From Theropithecus gelada (Eukaryota > Chordata > Mammalia > Primates > Cercopithecidae): a stretch of 64,000 bases of DNA. The notes under the pieces are model-generated. The model was not told where the DNA came from, ran no database searches, and worked only from the letters and a program-made list of their open reading frames with translations. The stretch lies in contig NC_037673.1 of assembly GCF_003255815.1 (NCBI RefSeq), forward strand, positions 83,677,700-83,741,699, read 5' to 3'. Positions 1 through 11,224 of this stretch are shown here, one piece after another. The translations under genes and the position numbers were made by a program. Every line of letters starts with the position of its first letter. Position 1 is the stretch's first letter.

Positions 1-2365
1 TACACATTACTTTAGCTGTATCCCAGAGATTCTGGTACGCTGTGTCTTTGTTCTCATTGGTTTCAAAGAACATCTTTATTTCTACCTTCATTTATTTATT
101 TATCCGGTAGTCATTCAGGAGCAAGTTGTTCAGTTTCCATGTAGTTGTGTGGTTTTGAGTGAGTTTCTTAATCCTGAGTTCTAATTTGATTGCACTGTGG
201 TCTGAGAGACTGTTTAATTTCCATTCTTTTGCATTTGCTGAGGAGTGTTTTACTTCCAATTATGTGGTCAATTTTAGAATAACTGCTATGTGGTGCTGAG
301 AAGAATGTATATTCTGTTGATTTAGGGTGGAGAGTTCTGTATTCTGTAGATGTCTATTAGGTCCACTTGGTCCAGATCTGAGTTCACGTCTGGATATCCT
401 TGTTAATTTTCTGTCTCATTGATCTGTCTAATAATAACAATTGTGTGTCTTGGGGTTGTTCTTCTCTGGGAGTATTTTTGTGGCGTTCTCTGTATTTCCT
501 GAATTTGAATGTTGGCCTGCCTTGCTAGATTGGGGTAGCTCTCCTGGATAATATCCTGAAGAGTGTTTTCCAACTTGGTTCCATTTTCCCCTTCACTTTC
601 AGGTGCACCAATCAAACAGATTTGGTCTTTTCACACAATCCCATACTTCTTGGAGGCTTTGTTCATTTCTTTTCACTCTTATTTTCTCTAATCTTGTTTT
701 CTCACTTTATTTCATTTAGTTGATCTTCAATCTTTGATATCCTTTCTTCCAGTTGATCAATTTGGCTATTGATACTTGTAATGCTTCATGAAGTTGTCGT
801 GCTGTTTTTCAGCTCCTTCAGGTCACTTATGTTCTTCTCTAAACTGGTTATTCTAGTTAGCAATTTGTCCAACCGTTTTTCAAGGTTCTTAGCTTCCTTG
901 CATTGTTAAAACATGCTCCTTTAGCTTGGAGGAGTTTATTAACACCCACTTTCTGAAGCCTTCTTCTGTCAATTCGTCAAACTCATTCTCCATCTAGTCT
1001 TGTTCCCTTGCTGGCGAGGTGTTGTGGTCCTTTGGAGGAGAAGAGGCATTCTGGTTTTCGGAACTTTCAGTCTTTTTGCGCTGATTTCTCCCCATCTTCG
1101 TGGATTTATCTATCTTTTGTCTTTGAAGTCGGTGACCTTCGGTGGGGTCTCTGAGTGGAGATCTTTTTTGTTGATGTTGATCCTATTCCTTTCTGTTAGT
1201 TTTCCTTCTAACAGGCCCGTGTGCTGCAGTCTGCTGGAGTTTGCTGGAGGTCCACTCCAGACCTTGTTTGCCTGGGTGTCACTGGTGGAGGCTGCAGACC
1301 AGCCAAGACTGTTGCCTCTTCCTTCCTCTGGAAGGTGACCCAGAAGGTCACCTGCCAGATGCTAGCCAGAGCTCTCCTGTATGAGGTGTCTGTTAACCCC
1401 TGCTGGGAGGTGTCTCCCAGTCAGGAGGCACGGGGGTCAGGGACCTACCTAAGGAGGCAGTCTGTCCCTTATTAGAGCTCGAATGCTGTGCTGGTAGATC
1501 CGCTGCTAGTAGGGACGTTTAAGTCTGCTGAAGCTGCTCCTACAACCACTACTTCCCCATGGTGCTCTGTCCCAGGGAGGTGGGGGTTATATCTATAAGG
1601 TGGAGCTGCTGCCTTTTTTTCAGAGATGCCCTGCCCAGAGAGGAGACAGTCTGGCGCAGTGGCCTTGCTGAGCTGAGGTGGGCTCCGCCCAGTTTTAACT
1701 TCCTGGAGGCTTTGTTTACATTGTGAGGGTGAAATCGCCTACTTAAGCCTCAGCAATGGCAGATGCCCCTCCCCCCACCAAGCTCCAGTGTCCCAGATCG
1801 AGCTCAGACTGCTGCTGTGCTGGCAGAAAAAACTTCAAGCCAGGGAATCTTAGCTTGCTGGGCTCCCTGGGGATGGGACCCGTGGAGCCAGACTACTTGG
1901 CTCCCTGGCTTCAGTACCCTTTGCAGGGGAGTGAATGGTTCTGTCTCGCTGACATTCCAGGCACCACTGCAGTATGAAAAAAAAACTCCTGCGGCTAATT
2001 TGGTGTCTGCTCAAAAGACCGCCCAGGCCACCCAGGGTCCTGGTGGTGTAGACACTGGAAATAATCTCCTAGTCTAGGGGTTGCAGAGACCCGTGGGGTA
2101 AGCGCAGTTTCTGGGCTGGAGTGCACGGTGCAGTCGGTAATGGCTTCCCTTGGCTGGGGGAGGGAGTACCCCGACCCCTTGTGCTTCCCGGGTGAGGCGA
2201 CACCCCACCCTGCTTTGGCTCACCCTCCTTGGGTTGCACCCACTGTTAAACCAGTCCCAGTGAGATGAATTGGGTGCCTCAGTTGGAAATGCAGAAATCA
2301 CCCGCCTTCTTCGTCGATCTCTCTGGGAGCTGCGACCAGAGCTGTTCTTATTCAACCATCTTGCC
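1..2365 (-). mobile_element. L1 (LINE-1) 5' half, internally deleted
   Basis: Primate L1 in reverse orientation. Going left from 2365 on the minus strand: a 5' UTR of about 1.27 kb (roughly 2365-1090) starting GGCAAGATGG, then ORF1 (to about 437), then part of ORF2 (about 436-1). The minus frame at 615-403 reads like the L1 ORF1 protein (TKLENTLQDIIQ, NLARQANIQIQEIQRTPQ) but is only 70 codons long, so ORF1 is broken. The ORF1 3' end and ORF2 5' end are missing at a junction near 437. The 3' part of the element lies before base 1. The 5' UTR is intact-looking but diverged from the youngest human L1, suggesting an older L1PA-type copy. Its 5' end abuts a Tigger-like element. Confidence 0.9.
1756..1977 (+). 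CDS. L1 ORF0-like antisense reading frame
   Basis: A 73-codon frame antisense to the L1 5' UTR, at the place where primate L1 elements carry ORF0. It starts MADAPPP and has SDCC a little downstream, which matches my recall of the start of human ORF0 (MAGAPPP... SDCC). The remainder has diverged. In primates ORF0 is expressed from the L1 antisense promoter and can be spliced to downstream exons. Here that transcription would run rightwards, away from the L1 and opposite to TMEM161B. Identity is inferred from position and the short N-terminal match; expression is unknown. Confidence 0.5.
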   Translation: MADAPPPTKLQCPRSSSDCCCAGRKNFKPGNLSLLGSLGMGPVEPDYLAPWLQYPLQGSEWFCLADIPGTTAV

Positions 2366-2375
2366 AGCAACCCTC

Positions 2376-2880
2376 TGGGAGTATGTTCTAAAACCCCAGT
2401 GGATGCCCGAAACCACAGCTAGTGCCAAACCCTATACATACTGTTTTTTCCTATATATATAATAAGGTTTAATTTATAAATTAATTTATAAGTTTGGCAC
2501 AGTAAGAGATTAACAATAAAATGAAACCATTATAACACCATACTAATAAAAGTTATGTGAATGTGGTCTCTCTCTGTCTCTCACAATAGCTTATTGTACT
2601 GTACTCACCCTTCTTGTGATCTGTCAATCTGATTACCAAGGCGACTACTAAGTGACCAATGAGTGGGTAGCATATACAACATGGGTACACTGGACAAAGG
2701 GATGATTCATGTCTTGGAGTGGGACAGCAAGAGATTTCATCCTGCTGCTCAGAATAGTGTGCAATTTAAAACTTGTAAATTGTGTATTTCTGGAATTTTT
2801 CATTTAGTATTTTCAATGGTTGATCATAGGTTGATCATTGAAATCACAGAAAGCAAAACTGCAGATAAGGGAGAACTATC
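2376..2880. mobile_element. Tigger-like DNA transposon remnant (TcMar)
   Basis: Contains sequence typical of nonautonomous Tigger/MER44-type elements: CCAGTGGATGCCCGAAACCA near the left end, GGCACAGTAAGAGATTAACA in the middle, and GCAAAACTGCAGATAAGGGA near the right end. The left terminus is cut by the L1 insertion, so the inverted terminal repeat is not visible there. The family name is from recall. Confidence 0.65.
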
Positions 2881-3488
2881 ATACAGAAAAATAGCGAAGA
2901 TAGTACAGAGAGCTCCACATCCCCTAAACCCAGGTACCCATATTAGCAACATCTTACATTAGTATGGTACATTTATTATAACTAATAAACCACTTTTGAT
3001 ACATTACCTGATGTCCATACCTCATTCACATTTCCATAGTTTTTATCTAATGTCCCTTTTCTTTTCCAGGACCATGTATAGTACACCACATTACATTTAG
3101 TTGTCATGTCTCCTTAGTCACTTCTTGGCTTTAAGTTTCTCTGAATTTCCTCGTTTTGGGTATTCTTGAAATTTCTGAGTAGTACTGGTCAGGTATTTTG
3201 TAAAATGTTCCTCTATTGGGATTTTTCTGATATTTCTTTCATGATTCGACTGGTATTATGGGTTTGTGGGAGAAACATCACAGAGGCAAAATGCCATTCT
3301 CATCCCATCATATCTAGTGTACAAACTATTAACATAACTTATCATTGTTGATGTTAACCTTGATCACTTGGCTAAGGTGATGTTTTTCAGGTTTCTTCAT
3401 TATCAGGTTATTCTTTTTCTCCTTTTCATACTGTACTTTTCCTAGGAAAGTCACTTTGCATTTCCCACATTTAAGAAATGAGGAGTTC

Positions 3489-3779
3489 AGCTGGGTGTAG
3501 TGGCTCATGTCTGTAATCCCAGCACTTCTTTGGGAGGCGGAGGTTGGTGGATCACGAGGTCAGCAGTTCAAGACCAGCCTGACCAACATGGCGAAACTTT
3601 GTCTCTACTAAAAATACAAAAAAATTAGCTGGGCGTGGTGGCAGGAGCCTGTAATCCCAGTGACTTGGGAGGCTGAGGCAGGAGAATTGCTTGCAACTGG
3701 AAGGCGGAGGTTACAGTGAGTCAAGATTGAACCACTGCACTCTAGCCTAGGCAATAAGAGCAAAACTCTGTCTCAAAAA

Positions 3780-3810
<31 letters not shown>
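3489..3810 (+). mobile_element. Alu with (AAAT)n tail
   Basis: Full-length dimeric Alu (AluS-like) ending in about eight AAAT units. AGGAGTT stands on both sides (3481-3487 and 3808-3816), suggesting a target-site duplication. Confidence 0.93.
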
Positions 3811-4285
3811 GGAGTTATGCTCACCCTCCTTGAGGGTGCAATATGTATGCAAATTATTTGGAACTGATCTGCGTTGGAGATTTATCTATTCTGCCCTACT
3901 TATTGACTTATTCAACCATTTATTTCCATCAGTATGGACTCATGGATGTTCACGTTATGCTTTGGGTTATAATTTAATACCACTTTACTGTGCTGCTCAA
4001 ATTGTTCCAGTTTGAACATTGAGAGTACTTTTAAGTTGGCTCCTGTGTCCCTTTGACATGGTCTTAATATTTTTTTTTTCCTATATTTTTATTGGGTTTG
4101 ACTTTGGTTCTGGCTTTTCTGTTGATGGTAGTGTTGGTGGTTTTGTTTTGAGTACTTCTTGTATATTCTGGCACAAGATGCTCCATGCTCATCTTGTACA
4201 CTTACTGCCCCAATTCTAGAATTGGCCATTTCTTCAAAGAGCGCTGATTCATTTGCTGACTAATGGTATTAGAAACCAAGATATG

Positions 4286-4372
4286 GTGGAGGTTACAGTA
4301 AGCCGAGATGGCACAACTGCACTCTAGCCAGGCAGAGCCAGACCCCATGCCCCCCACCCCCACAAAAATGAA
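4286..4372 (+). mobile_element. 5'-truncated Alu right end with target duplication
   Basis: Only the end of the right monomer remains (GGAGGTTACAGTAAGCCGAG onward). It is flanked by direct repeats: AGAAACCAAGATATG at 4271-4285 and AGAACCAAGATATG at 4373-4386. Confidence 0.8.
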
Positions 4373-4691
4373 AGAACCAAGATATGTGTGCACTGTGTAG
4401 TCTTCAGTTTGGCTTCTTTCACTTAGTAATATGCAATTAAGATTCATCTAAGTCTTTGCTTGACTTCATAATTTACTCTTTTTCATTGCTGAGTAGAACT
4501 CCATTGCATGGATGTACCATAGGTTGTTTATTCATTCACCTATTGAAGAACATCTTGGTTACTCCTAGTTTTTGGTGATTATGAATAAAACTGATATAAA
4601 CACTTGTATGCAGGGGTTTGTATTGACCTAAGTTTTCAAAGCAGTTGAACAAATACCTTAGGAGTGTGGTTCCTGAATGGTATGGAAAAAC

Positions 4692-5478
4692 TGTTTTTTT
4701 ATTTCCAACTTTTAAGTTCAGGTGTACATGTGCAGGATGTGCAGGCTTGTTACATAGGTAAACATGTGCCATGGTAGTTTGCTACATAGATTATCCCATC
4801 ACCCAGGTACTAAGCCCAGCATCCATTAGCTATTCTTCCTAATGCTCTCCCTGCTCCCATGTCCCACCCTCTAACAGGCCCCAGTGTGTGTTGTTTCCCC
4901 CAATGTGTCCATGTGTTCTCATCGTTTAGCTCCTACTTATAAGTGAGAATATGTGGTATTTGGTTTTGGTTTTCTGTTCCTGCATTACTAGCCCCATCCA
5001 TGTCCCTGCAAAGGATATGATCTCATTCCTTTTTATGGCTTGCATAATATTCCATGGTGTATATGTACCACATTTTCTTTATCTAGCCTACCACTGATAG
5101 GTATTGAGGTTGATACCATGTCTTTGCTATTGTGGATAGTGCTGCAATGAATATATGCATGCATGTATCTTTATAATATTAATAGAAATGATTTAGGCCC
5201 GGCATGGTGGCTCATGCTTGTAATCTCAGCACTTTGGGAGGCCAACACGGGTGTATTGCTTGAGCTCAGGAGTTCGAGACCAGCCTGTGCAACATGATGA
5301 AATCCCATTTTTACAAAAATACAAAAATTAGCCAGATGTGGAGACACATGCCTATACTCTCAGCTACTTGGGAGACTGAGGTGGGAGGATTGCTTCAGCC
5401 TAGGAGACCGAGGTTGCAGCAAGCCGAGATCATGCCACTGCACTCAAGCCTCGGTGACAGAGCCAGACCCTGTCTCAA

Positions 5479-5524
<46 letters not shown>

Positions 5525-5820
5525 GAACAATTTCTATTCCTTTGGGTATATACCCAGTAATGGGATTGCTGAGTTGAATGGTATTTCTGCCTCTAGGTCT
5601 TTGAGGAGTCACCACATTGTCTTCCACAATGGTTGAACTAATTTACACTCCCATCAACTGTGTAAAAGCCTTCCTTTTTCTCCACAACCTCACCAGCATC
5701 TGTTGTTTTTTGAGTTTTTAATAATAGCAATAATAGCCATTCTGACTGGTTTGAGATGGTATCTCATTGTGGTTTTGATTTGCATTTCCTAACAATCAGT
5801 GATGTTGAGCTTTTTTTCAT
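4692..5820 (-). mobile_element. L1 3' end (L1PA/PB-like)
   Basis: Matches the primate L1 3' UTR and ORF2 3' end in reverse: ACATAGGTAAACATGTGCCA near 4753 and GGGTATATACCCAGTAATGG near 5545. It is inserted in the older L1M; GAAAAACT occurs at both edges as a probable target duplication. Split by an Alu at 5196-5524. Confidence 0.88.
5196..5524 (+). mobile_element. Alu with (AAT)n tail
   Basis: Full-length old Alu (J/S-like) inside the L1 3' end. The tail has become an AAT microsatellite of about 15 units at 5480-5524. The L1 text before it (AGAAATGATTT) and after it (AGAACAATTT) is a decayed target duplication. Confidence 0.92.
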
Positions 5821-5945
5821 ATGTGAAAAACTTTTCTATATAAGACACTGCTAAATTGTCTTCCAAAGTGATTGTACCATTTTACATTTCCACCGGGAAC
5901 ACACGAGAGTTCTTGTTTCACATCCTTGCCAGCAATTGGTATTGC
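5821..5945 (-). mobile_element. Old L1M ORF2 fragment, continuation
   Basis: Resembles the antisense of an old L1 ORF2 3' region (CTTCCAAAGTGATTGTACCA). It resumes the text broken off at about 4690, so the L1 at 4692-5820 is a later insertion. Confidence 0.6.
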
Positions 5946-7125
5946 TGGGTTTTTGGATGTTAGCCATTCCAAATGATAATGTAGTGATGGCTCATTGCTG
6001 TATTACATATACACATGTATGTATTTTATTTATAAATATATGATTCAGTGAATAAATGAATCATTACATGTAATAACATCATAGTAAATTAGCAGAAGCA
6101 GCCTTAGACTACTACTCCTTCCCAACTCCTGACTCCTCTTGAAAAGCTTATATGTTAAGGCAGTAGGAATATGACCCAGAGTAAAAGACAGTTTTTACAC
6201 TGTCTAGAACACACATAAGAACTGAAAATTCTTAATTTGTCCAAGAGCAACATAATAAGTCTGAATATTTAACATTTATACATATATTATTTATATTCAC
6301 ATACTGTTTAAAACTATTAAAAGCCTGATCCAAAAAATGAATGCCAAATGCCAAATAATAATAAATCCATCCTATAATTAGACATTGGTATAAATAGGAA
6401 CCTAATAATAGCTTCTTAGAATCTATTTGTCTTCTTTATTATTAAAAATAGCATACACACTCCCCAGTGCCAAGTAATCAATCAAGGATTAGGTGCTATG
6501 CTTTGAAGGATTACATGATGTTCCTTTTGGTTCATGACATGCAGGAGCTAAGAAGAACCAGGTTGTGTGGTATTTAGAGAAATAATGTGATCAACCACCC
6601 AACTGAAAGTTAAAATAATTATTAACCTTTGATCTTACAGTTGCTGTATTATTCAGTTGGCATGACTTAAAGTCAAAGTTATCAAACATATAAGAGTCAT
6701 CACCACATTCAAGAGCAAGCAAGATAATTTTCAAAGTTTAAACTGATTTATTTAACAATGTTGAAAACAATTCTTAAAAATGCTGATTGAAACAAGTTTG
6801 TACATTTACAACTCCATTCTTCAATATCTATTTGGTAATCCCAATCAGTATGATTAAGATTTTAAATACTAAAATACTATTACTAAAATTATAAAAACCT
6901 TTATTGTAGCCATTTTAGGCTTTCATATTCAGCAAATAGATATCAGATTAGGTTTGTTTATTCTTTCAGGAGTGGGCAGGAGTAAAATTGAGATTTTAAA
7001 ATAAATATATTTTTATGTATGATTTCATAATGTTTGCTGGGTGGGGGGAGCCACACTATTTTAACAGCCTATCATATACTTATCAGTAGCATCACTAATT
7101 TTAGCTTTTTCTCAGAAGTATGATA
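5946..7125. other. Intergenic stretch, nothing recognised
   Basis: AT-rich sequence without a believable gene, repeat or RNA that I can name. Open frames here are short and look random. Confidence 0.5.
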
Positions 7126-7441
7126 GTCACATAGGAAACTGCACATATTATAACTCCATAGTTTGAATTTTCACAAATAGAACACAACTCTGTAACTAGC
7201 ACCTAGATTAAGATGCAAGGTAGTTCCAGCACCTCAGAAGCCCCCTTTGAGCTACTTTGAAATAATTACAACATCCAGATTTCCAACAGCATGTTTGTCT
7301 ATTTTAGTACTTTGCATAAATGGAATTGCAAAGTATCTTTTGTTGCATGTTTTCTTAGTATCAATATTTGTGAGATTCATCTACATTGTTGTGTTCTGTT
7401 ATAGACTATTTCTTCCCATTGCTATACACTACATCTACTAT

Positions 7442-7570
7442 TTCATTGTGACTCTACCATAATTTATCCATTTTGATGGATATTGTGTATTTCATTGTGA
7501 CTCTACCACAATTTATCCATTTTGATGTCACTCATTGTGAATGTACCACAATTTATCTATTCATTCTAAT
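7442..7570. repeat. Three imperfect tandem copies, 41-49 bp
   Basis: The unit TCATTGTGACTCTACCACAA plus ATTTATCCATTTTGATG occurs at about 7443, 7492 and 7532 with a few changes. It lies inside the old L1. Confidence 0.8.
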
Positions 7571-8440
7571 GTTGAAGGACATGTGAATATTTCTCCATTT
7601 GGGACTAAACTGCTATTATCTATGGTATAGTACATGTCATTTAATAACATGTATGGAATTTGGGGGGTAAATACTTACTAGTGAAATTGTCACAAGGAAA
7701 CATGCTAAGCCTTAGAAGAAAATGGCTACGTTTTTTCAATTTAACATGTATAGCAATTAGGATACATAGCAATACATAGGAATTGCTTAGAATGTATAGC
7801 AGTTTAAATCCTCATTTATATTGTGAAAGTTCTTCACATTCTTGCCAATACTTGATATTTTCCATCTTTTGTTTCTTATTTTACCAATGAGGTTGAAGAT
7901 ATTTTCCACCTTTTCAAACTTAGCCCTTTTGTTAGATGTATAGTAGTATCACATTGTACTTTAATTTTCCTGATGATGAATGAAGTCACGCATGTTTTCA
8001 TGTTATTGACCACTCCGATATCCTCATTTGTGATAAGCCATTTTCTCTTTTTCGGTGTCTTTTAAAAATATATAAATATAATTGATTGTAAGTACACTTA
8101 GTAGATTCTGGGTATGAGGTTTTTTGGAATGTATTTTTTTAAATCTCAGTATAAGGCCTTGTTTTACCCTCTTGATGGTATTTTTCTCTTGTGAACAGGG
8201 GTTTTTAATTTTAATATAGTCCATTTAACCAATTTTCTTTATTAGCAGGTTTTTTTTTTGGTCCAGTTTCCCCAATTTTGCCTAATTAAAATCACGTGTA
8301 GCTTAAACCTGCAATCTGTCTGTAATTTTTTGTATGGTCTGAGAAAAGGGTCAACATACACTTTTATTCGATATAGATATGCAACTGATTCATCATTAAA
8401 TGAAAAGATCACTTCTTGTCCTTACTTGCAGTATGACTTG

Positions 8441-8580
8441 TAACAAAGGATAAATGCTTGAGGTGATGGGTACTCCATTTACTCTGATGTGATTATGCAT
8501 TGCATGCCTGTATCAAAATATCTCATGTATGCACCTACTACATAGCCATGAAAAATAAAAGTTTAAAAACAATTAAAGTA
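8441..8580 (+). mobile_element. L1 3' end (L1MA/MB-like), plus strand
   Basis: ACAAAGGATAAATGCTTGAG, ATCAAAATATCTCATGTATG and a short A-rich end match the 3' terminus of a medium-old L1. Orientation is opposite to the surrounding L1M. Confidence 0.7.
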
Positions 8581-9989
8581 AGTGTTTGTGTATGTATGGG
8601 TCAGTTCCTGGAATTTCTTGTCTGTTTTATTGGTCACATTTTTCTAAAACCACTTAGCAACAGCACTTCGACTTTATCAGAAGAACTTTAGAAGGTATCA
8701 TTTTCTCTGGATTCTTCTTTTTCAAAATTGCATCAACGAATCTCAGCTTTTTGTATTCCATATGAATTTTTAAATCAACTTACTAGTTTCCACAAAAATA
8801 CCTGCTGGGCTTTTTATTAAGACTGTACTGAAACTGTAGATTTGAGGGATTGACATCTGTGCAATAATACTTTATATATCTCTCCATTTATTTAGAAATT
8901 CTTCACTTACAAAAATGTTTTGAAATTTTTTAGTGAGGAGGTCTTGGCACATCTTTTATTAGATTTAGTCTTATACATTTGGGGGTTTTCGATGTTATGG
9001 TCAATGGCAACATTTTAAAATATTGTTTTCAGTCAGTTGCTGGCATGTGAAAATACAACTAACTTTTTACTACCGACCTGTGCACACCAACCTTGCCAAA
9101 TACAGTTTGTTTTTATATTTTGATGAAGAATTTCAAATACATATTTTAGGTACACATACACAATAGTGAATAATGACAGTTTTGACCCTTCTAATCTTAA
9201 TGTTTGTTTGTTTTGATCTTGCATTATTTTACTGCCTAGGACCTCCAGTACAAGATTAAATGGAAATGGTCATAGTAGGAATCCTTGTCTCTTTTCTGAG
9301 CACAAGAGAAAAGTCTTCAATAACATGCTTCATAATTAATATTTGCCATTGGTTTTTAGTAGATAATCTTCCTCCAATTAAGGATGCTTCTCTCTCATCC
9401 TAATTTTCTGAAAGGCTTTATTGTGAATGGCTATTACATTTTGTCAAATGCTTTTCCCGAATCATAATATTTAGTTTAGCTCTGTGCATTTTTTCCTCTC
9501 AATCTGATAAATTATGTTAACTGGCTTTTAGATGTAAAGCGAACCTGGATTAAATCTCACTTGCTTTGATGCATACAGCACTAAATTGGATTAGCTAATG
9601 TTTTTACCAAGGGTATTTACATCTATAATTATGAGAGAGATTGGTTTTTAATTTGTTCCTTTCTTGTAATATCTCTTAACGGGTTCTGGAGTCAATATTA
9701 CCTTGGCTTATAAAAAGAGTAAGGAACCATTCACTCTGGAAGACTTTGTGCAAAACTGATATTATATCTTCCTCAACTATTGGGCAAAATTCGCAGATAA
9801 AGCTATCTGGGCTATGAATTTCCCTTGTACAGAAGTTTTTAAATAATGAATTTCCTTTATTTAATAGCTAGTAGACTATTAAGATTTTTCTATTTCTTCT
9901 TTTGCTGCTTTGGTAATTGCCTTTTCCAATAAACGTTTCACTTCATTTGTCAAATTTATTGATGTAAGGCTGTTTATAATAGAGATTAT

Positions 9990-10220
9990 CTCTTATCCAA
10001 AATGCTTGCAATCAGAAGTCTTGCAGATTTTGGGCGTTTTCTGGTTTTGGAATATTTTTGCATTATACTTACCAGCTGAGCATTCCAAATCCAAAAGTCT
10101 GAAACCCAAAATGCTCCAATTAGTATTTCCTTTGAGCATCATGTGGGCACTCAAAAGTTTTGGATTCTGGAGCATTTCAGATCTCAGATTATCAAACTTA
10201 GGATGCTCAACCTATATATT
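9990..10220. mobile_element. Short palindromic DNA transposon (MER-type)
   Basis: The two arms are inverted: ATCCAAAATGCTTGC... GAGCATTCCAAATCC on the left, and TGGAGCATTTCAGATC... GATGCTCAACCTATA on the right. A second copy of the same family is at about 35440-35555. The family looks like a nonautonomous mariner/Tigger relative; exact name not known to me. Confidence 0.6.
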
Positions 10221-10229
10221 CTTCATTTT

Positions 10230-11220
10230 TCAAAATTTTATTATAAATATTTCAAGTAATAAATATTCTTGGAAGGTTGAATTTTACAATGAACACACAT
10301 GTACACTTCACTTGGATGCTACCATGAATATTTTGTTTTGAAATGTATATGTCTACCAACTCATCACTCATAGTTCTAGCAATTTATCTTATTTTGGTGG
10401 GAATTTTTAAGTAAATTACAGATACACTTTCCCCTAAATATTCTTTGCATATTATTAGAGTTCAATATGTTTATTTTTTTTTCCTCATAGCTTTTTTCCT
10501 TTTAGGGTAAAATTCACATTACATGAAATGTACAAATTTTAAGTGGACATCCATTGAATTTTGACAGAGGCATATACCCATTTAACCCAAATCCTACCAA
10601 GATATAAAACATTCTCATTTCAGAAAGTTTCCCTATACCTCTTCCCAGTCAATCCCCACCTCCACCATTCCCAAAAGTCAACCATTCTTCTGATATTTTC
10701 CACCGTACATTAGTTTACTCTAGAAACTTACATAAATGGAATTTACAGTATGTACTCTGTTGTATAAGACTTATTTTAGCATATTAAAGATTCATCCAGG
10801 TTTTGCATAAATCATCAGTTTGTACTTTTTCACTGCTATTATTCCATTGTTTATTTATACCAGTGTGTGTATATATTCTACTACTGATGGACACCTGGGC
10901 TTTTTTTTAGTCTGAGACTACTTTGAATAAAGCTGCTATGAACATTCTTGACCTTTTTGTAGATGTGTTTTTCTCCTGAGTAACCACATAAATGTAAAAT
11001 TGCTGGGTCACAGGACAGGTGTAAATTTAGTTTTATAAGAAACTATTACAACTTTTTTTGTAAAGTAGCCGTGTCATTTTCATAGTAGTTGTACCGCAAA
11101 GTATCAGATTTCCAGTTGCATCATATTCTTGTCTACATTTGGTATAGTGGTATTTCATTTTGATTTTAATTAGAATATCCCTGATGACCAATAATGTTGA
11201 GTTACACATCTTTTAAAATT
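10230..11220 (-). mobile_element. Old L1M 3' UTR/ORF2 remnants
   Basis: Two pieces typical of L1M 3' UTR in reverse (GTAAATTACAGATACACTTT at about 10411; GGGTAAAATTCACATTACAT at about 10505), followed by ORF2-end-like antisense text to about 11220. Confidence 0.55.
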
Positions 11221-11224
11221 GTAT

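Larger units (their letters stand above)
2887..4690 (-). mobile_element. Old L1M-type LINE, 3' UTR then ORF2 end
   Basis: Degenerate old L1 read on the minus strand. 2887-4270 resembles an L1M 3' UTR (for example TTGATGTTAACCTTGATCAC at about 3349) and 4391-4690 resembles the ORF2 3' end. Interrupted by Alus at 3489-3810 and 4286-4372. The same element appears to resume at 5821-5945 after a younger L1 insertion. No coding capacity. Confidence 0.6.
7130..9990 (-). mobile_element. Old L1M remnant with an L1 3' end inserted
   Basis: Text such as CCATAGTTTGAATTTTCACA (about 7158) and CAGCACCTCAGAAGCCCCC (about 7229) is typical of old L1M 3' UTR in reverse. ORF2-like antisense continues to about 9990. 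A 140-bp L1 3' end in the opposite orientation (about 8441-8580) interrupts it. All reading frames are broken. Confidence 0.6.

Noticed and set aside
403..615. 70-codon minus frame as a host gene
   Set aside because: It is a piece of L1 ORF1, inside a broken L1.
9910..10341. 143-codon plus frame, one of the longest in the window
   Set aside because: It runs through an old L1M and a palindromic DNA transposon and resembles no protein.
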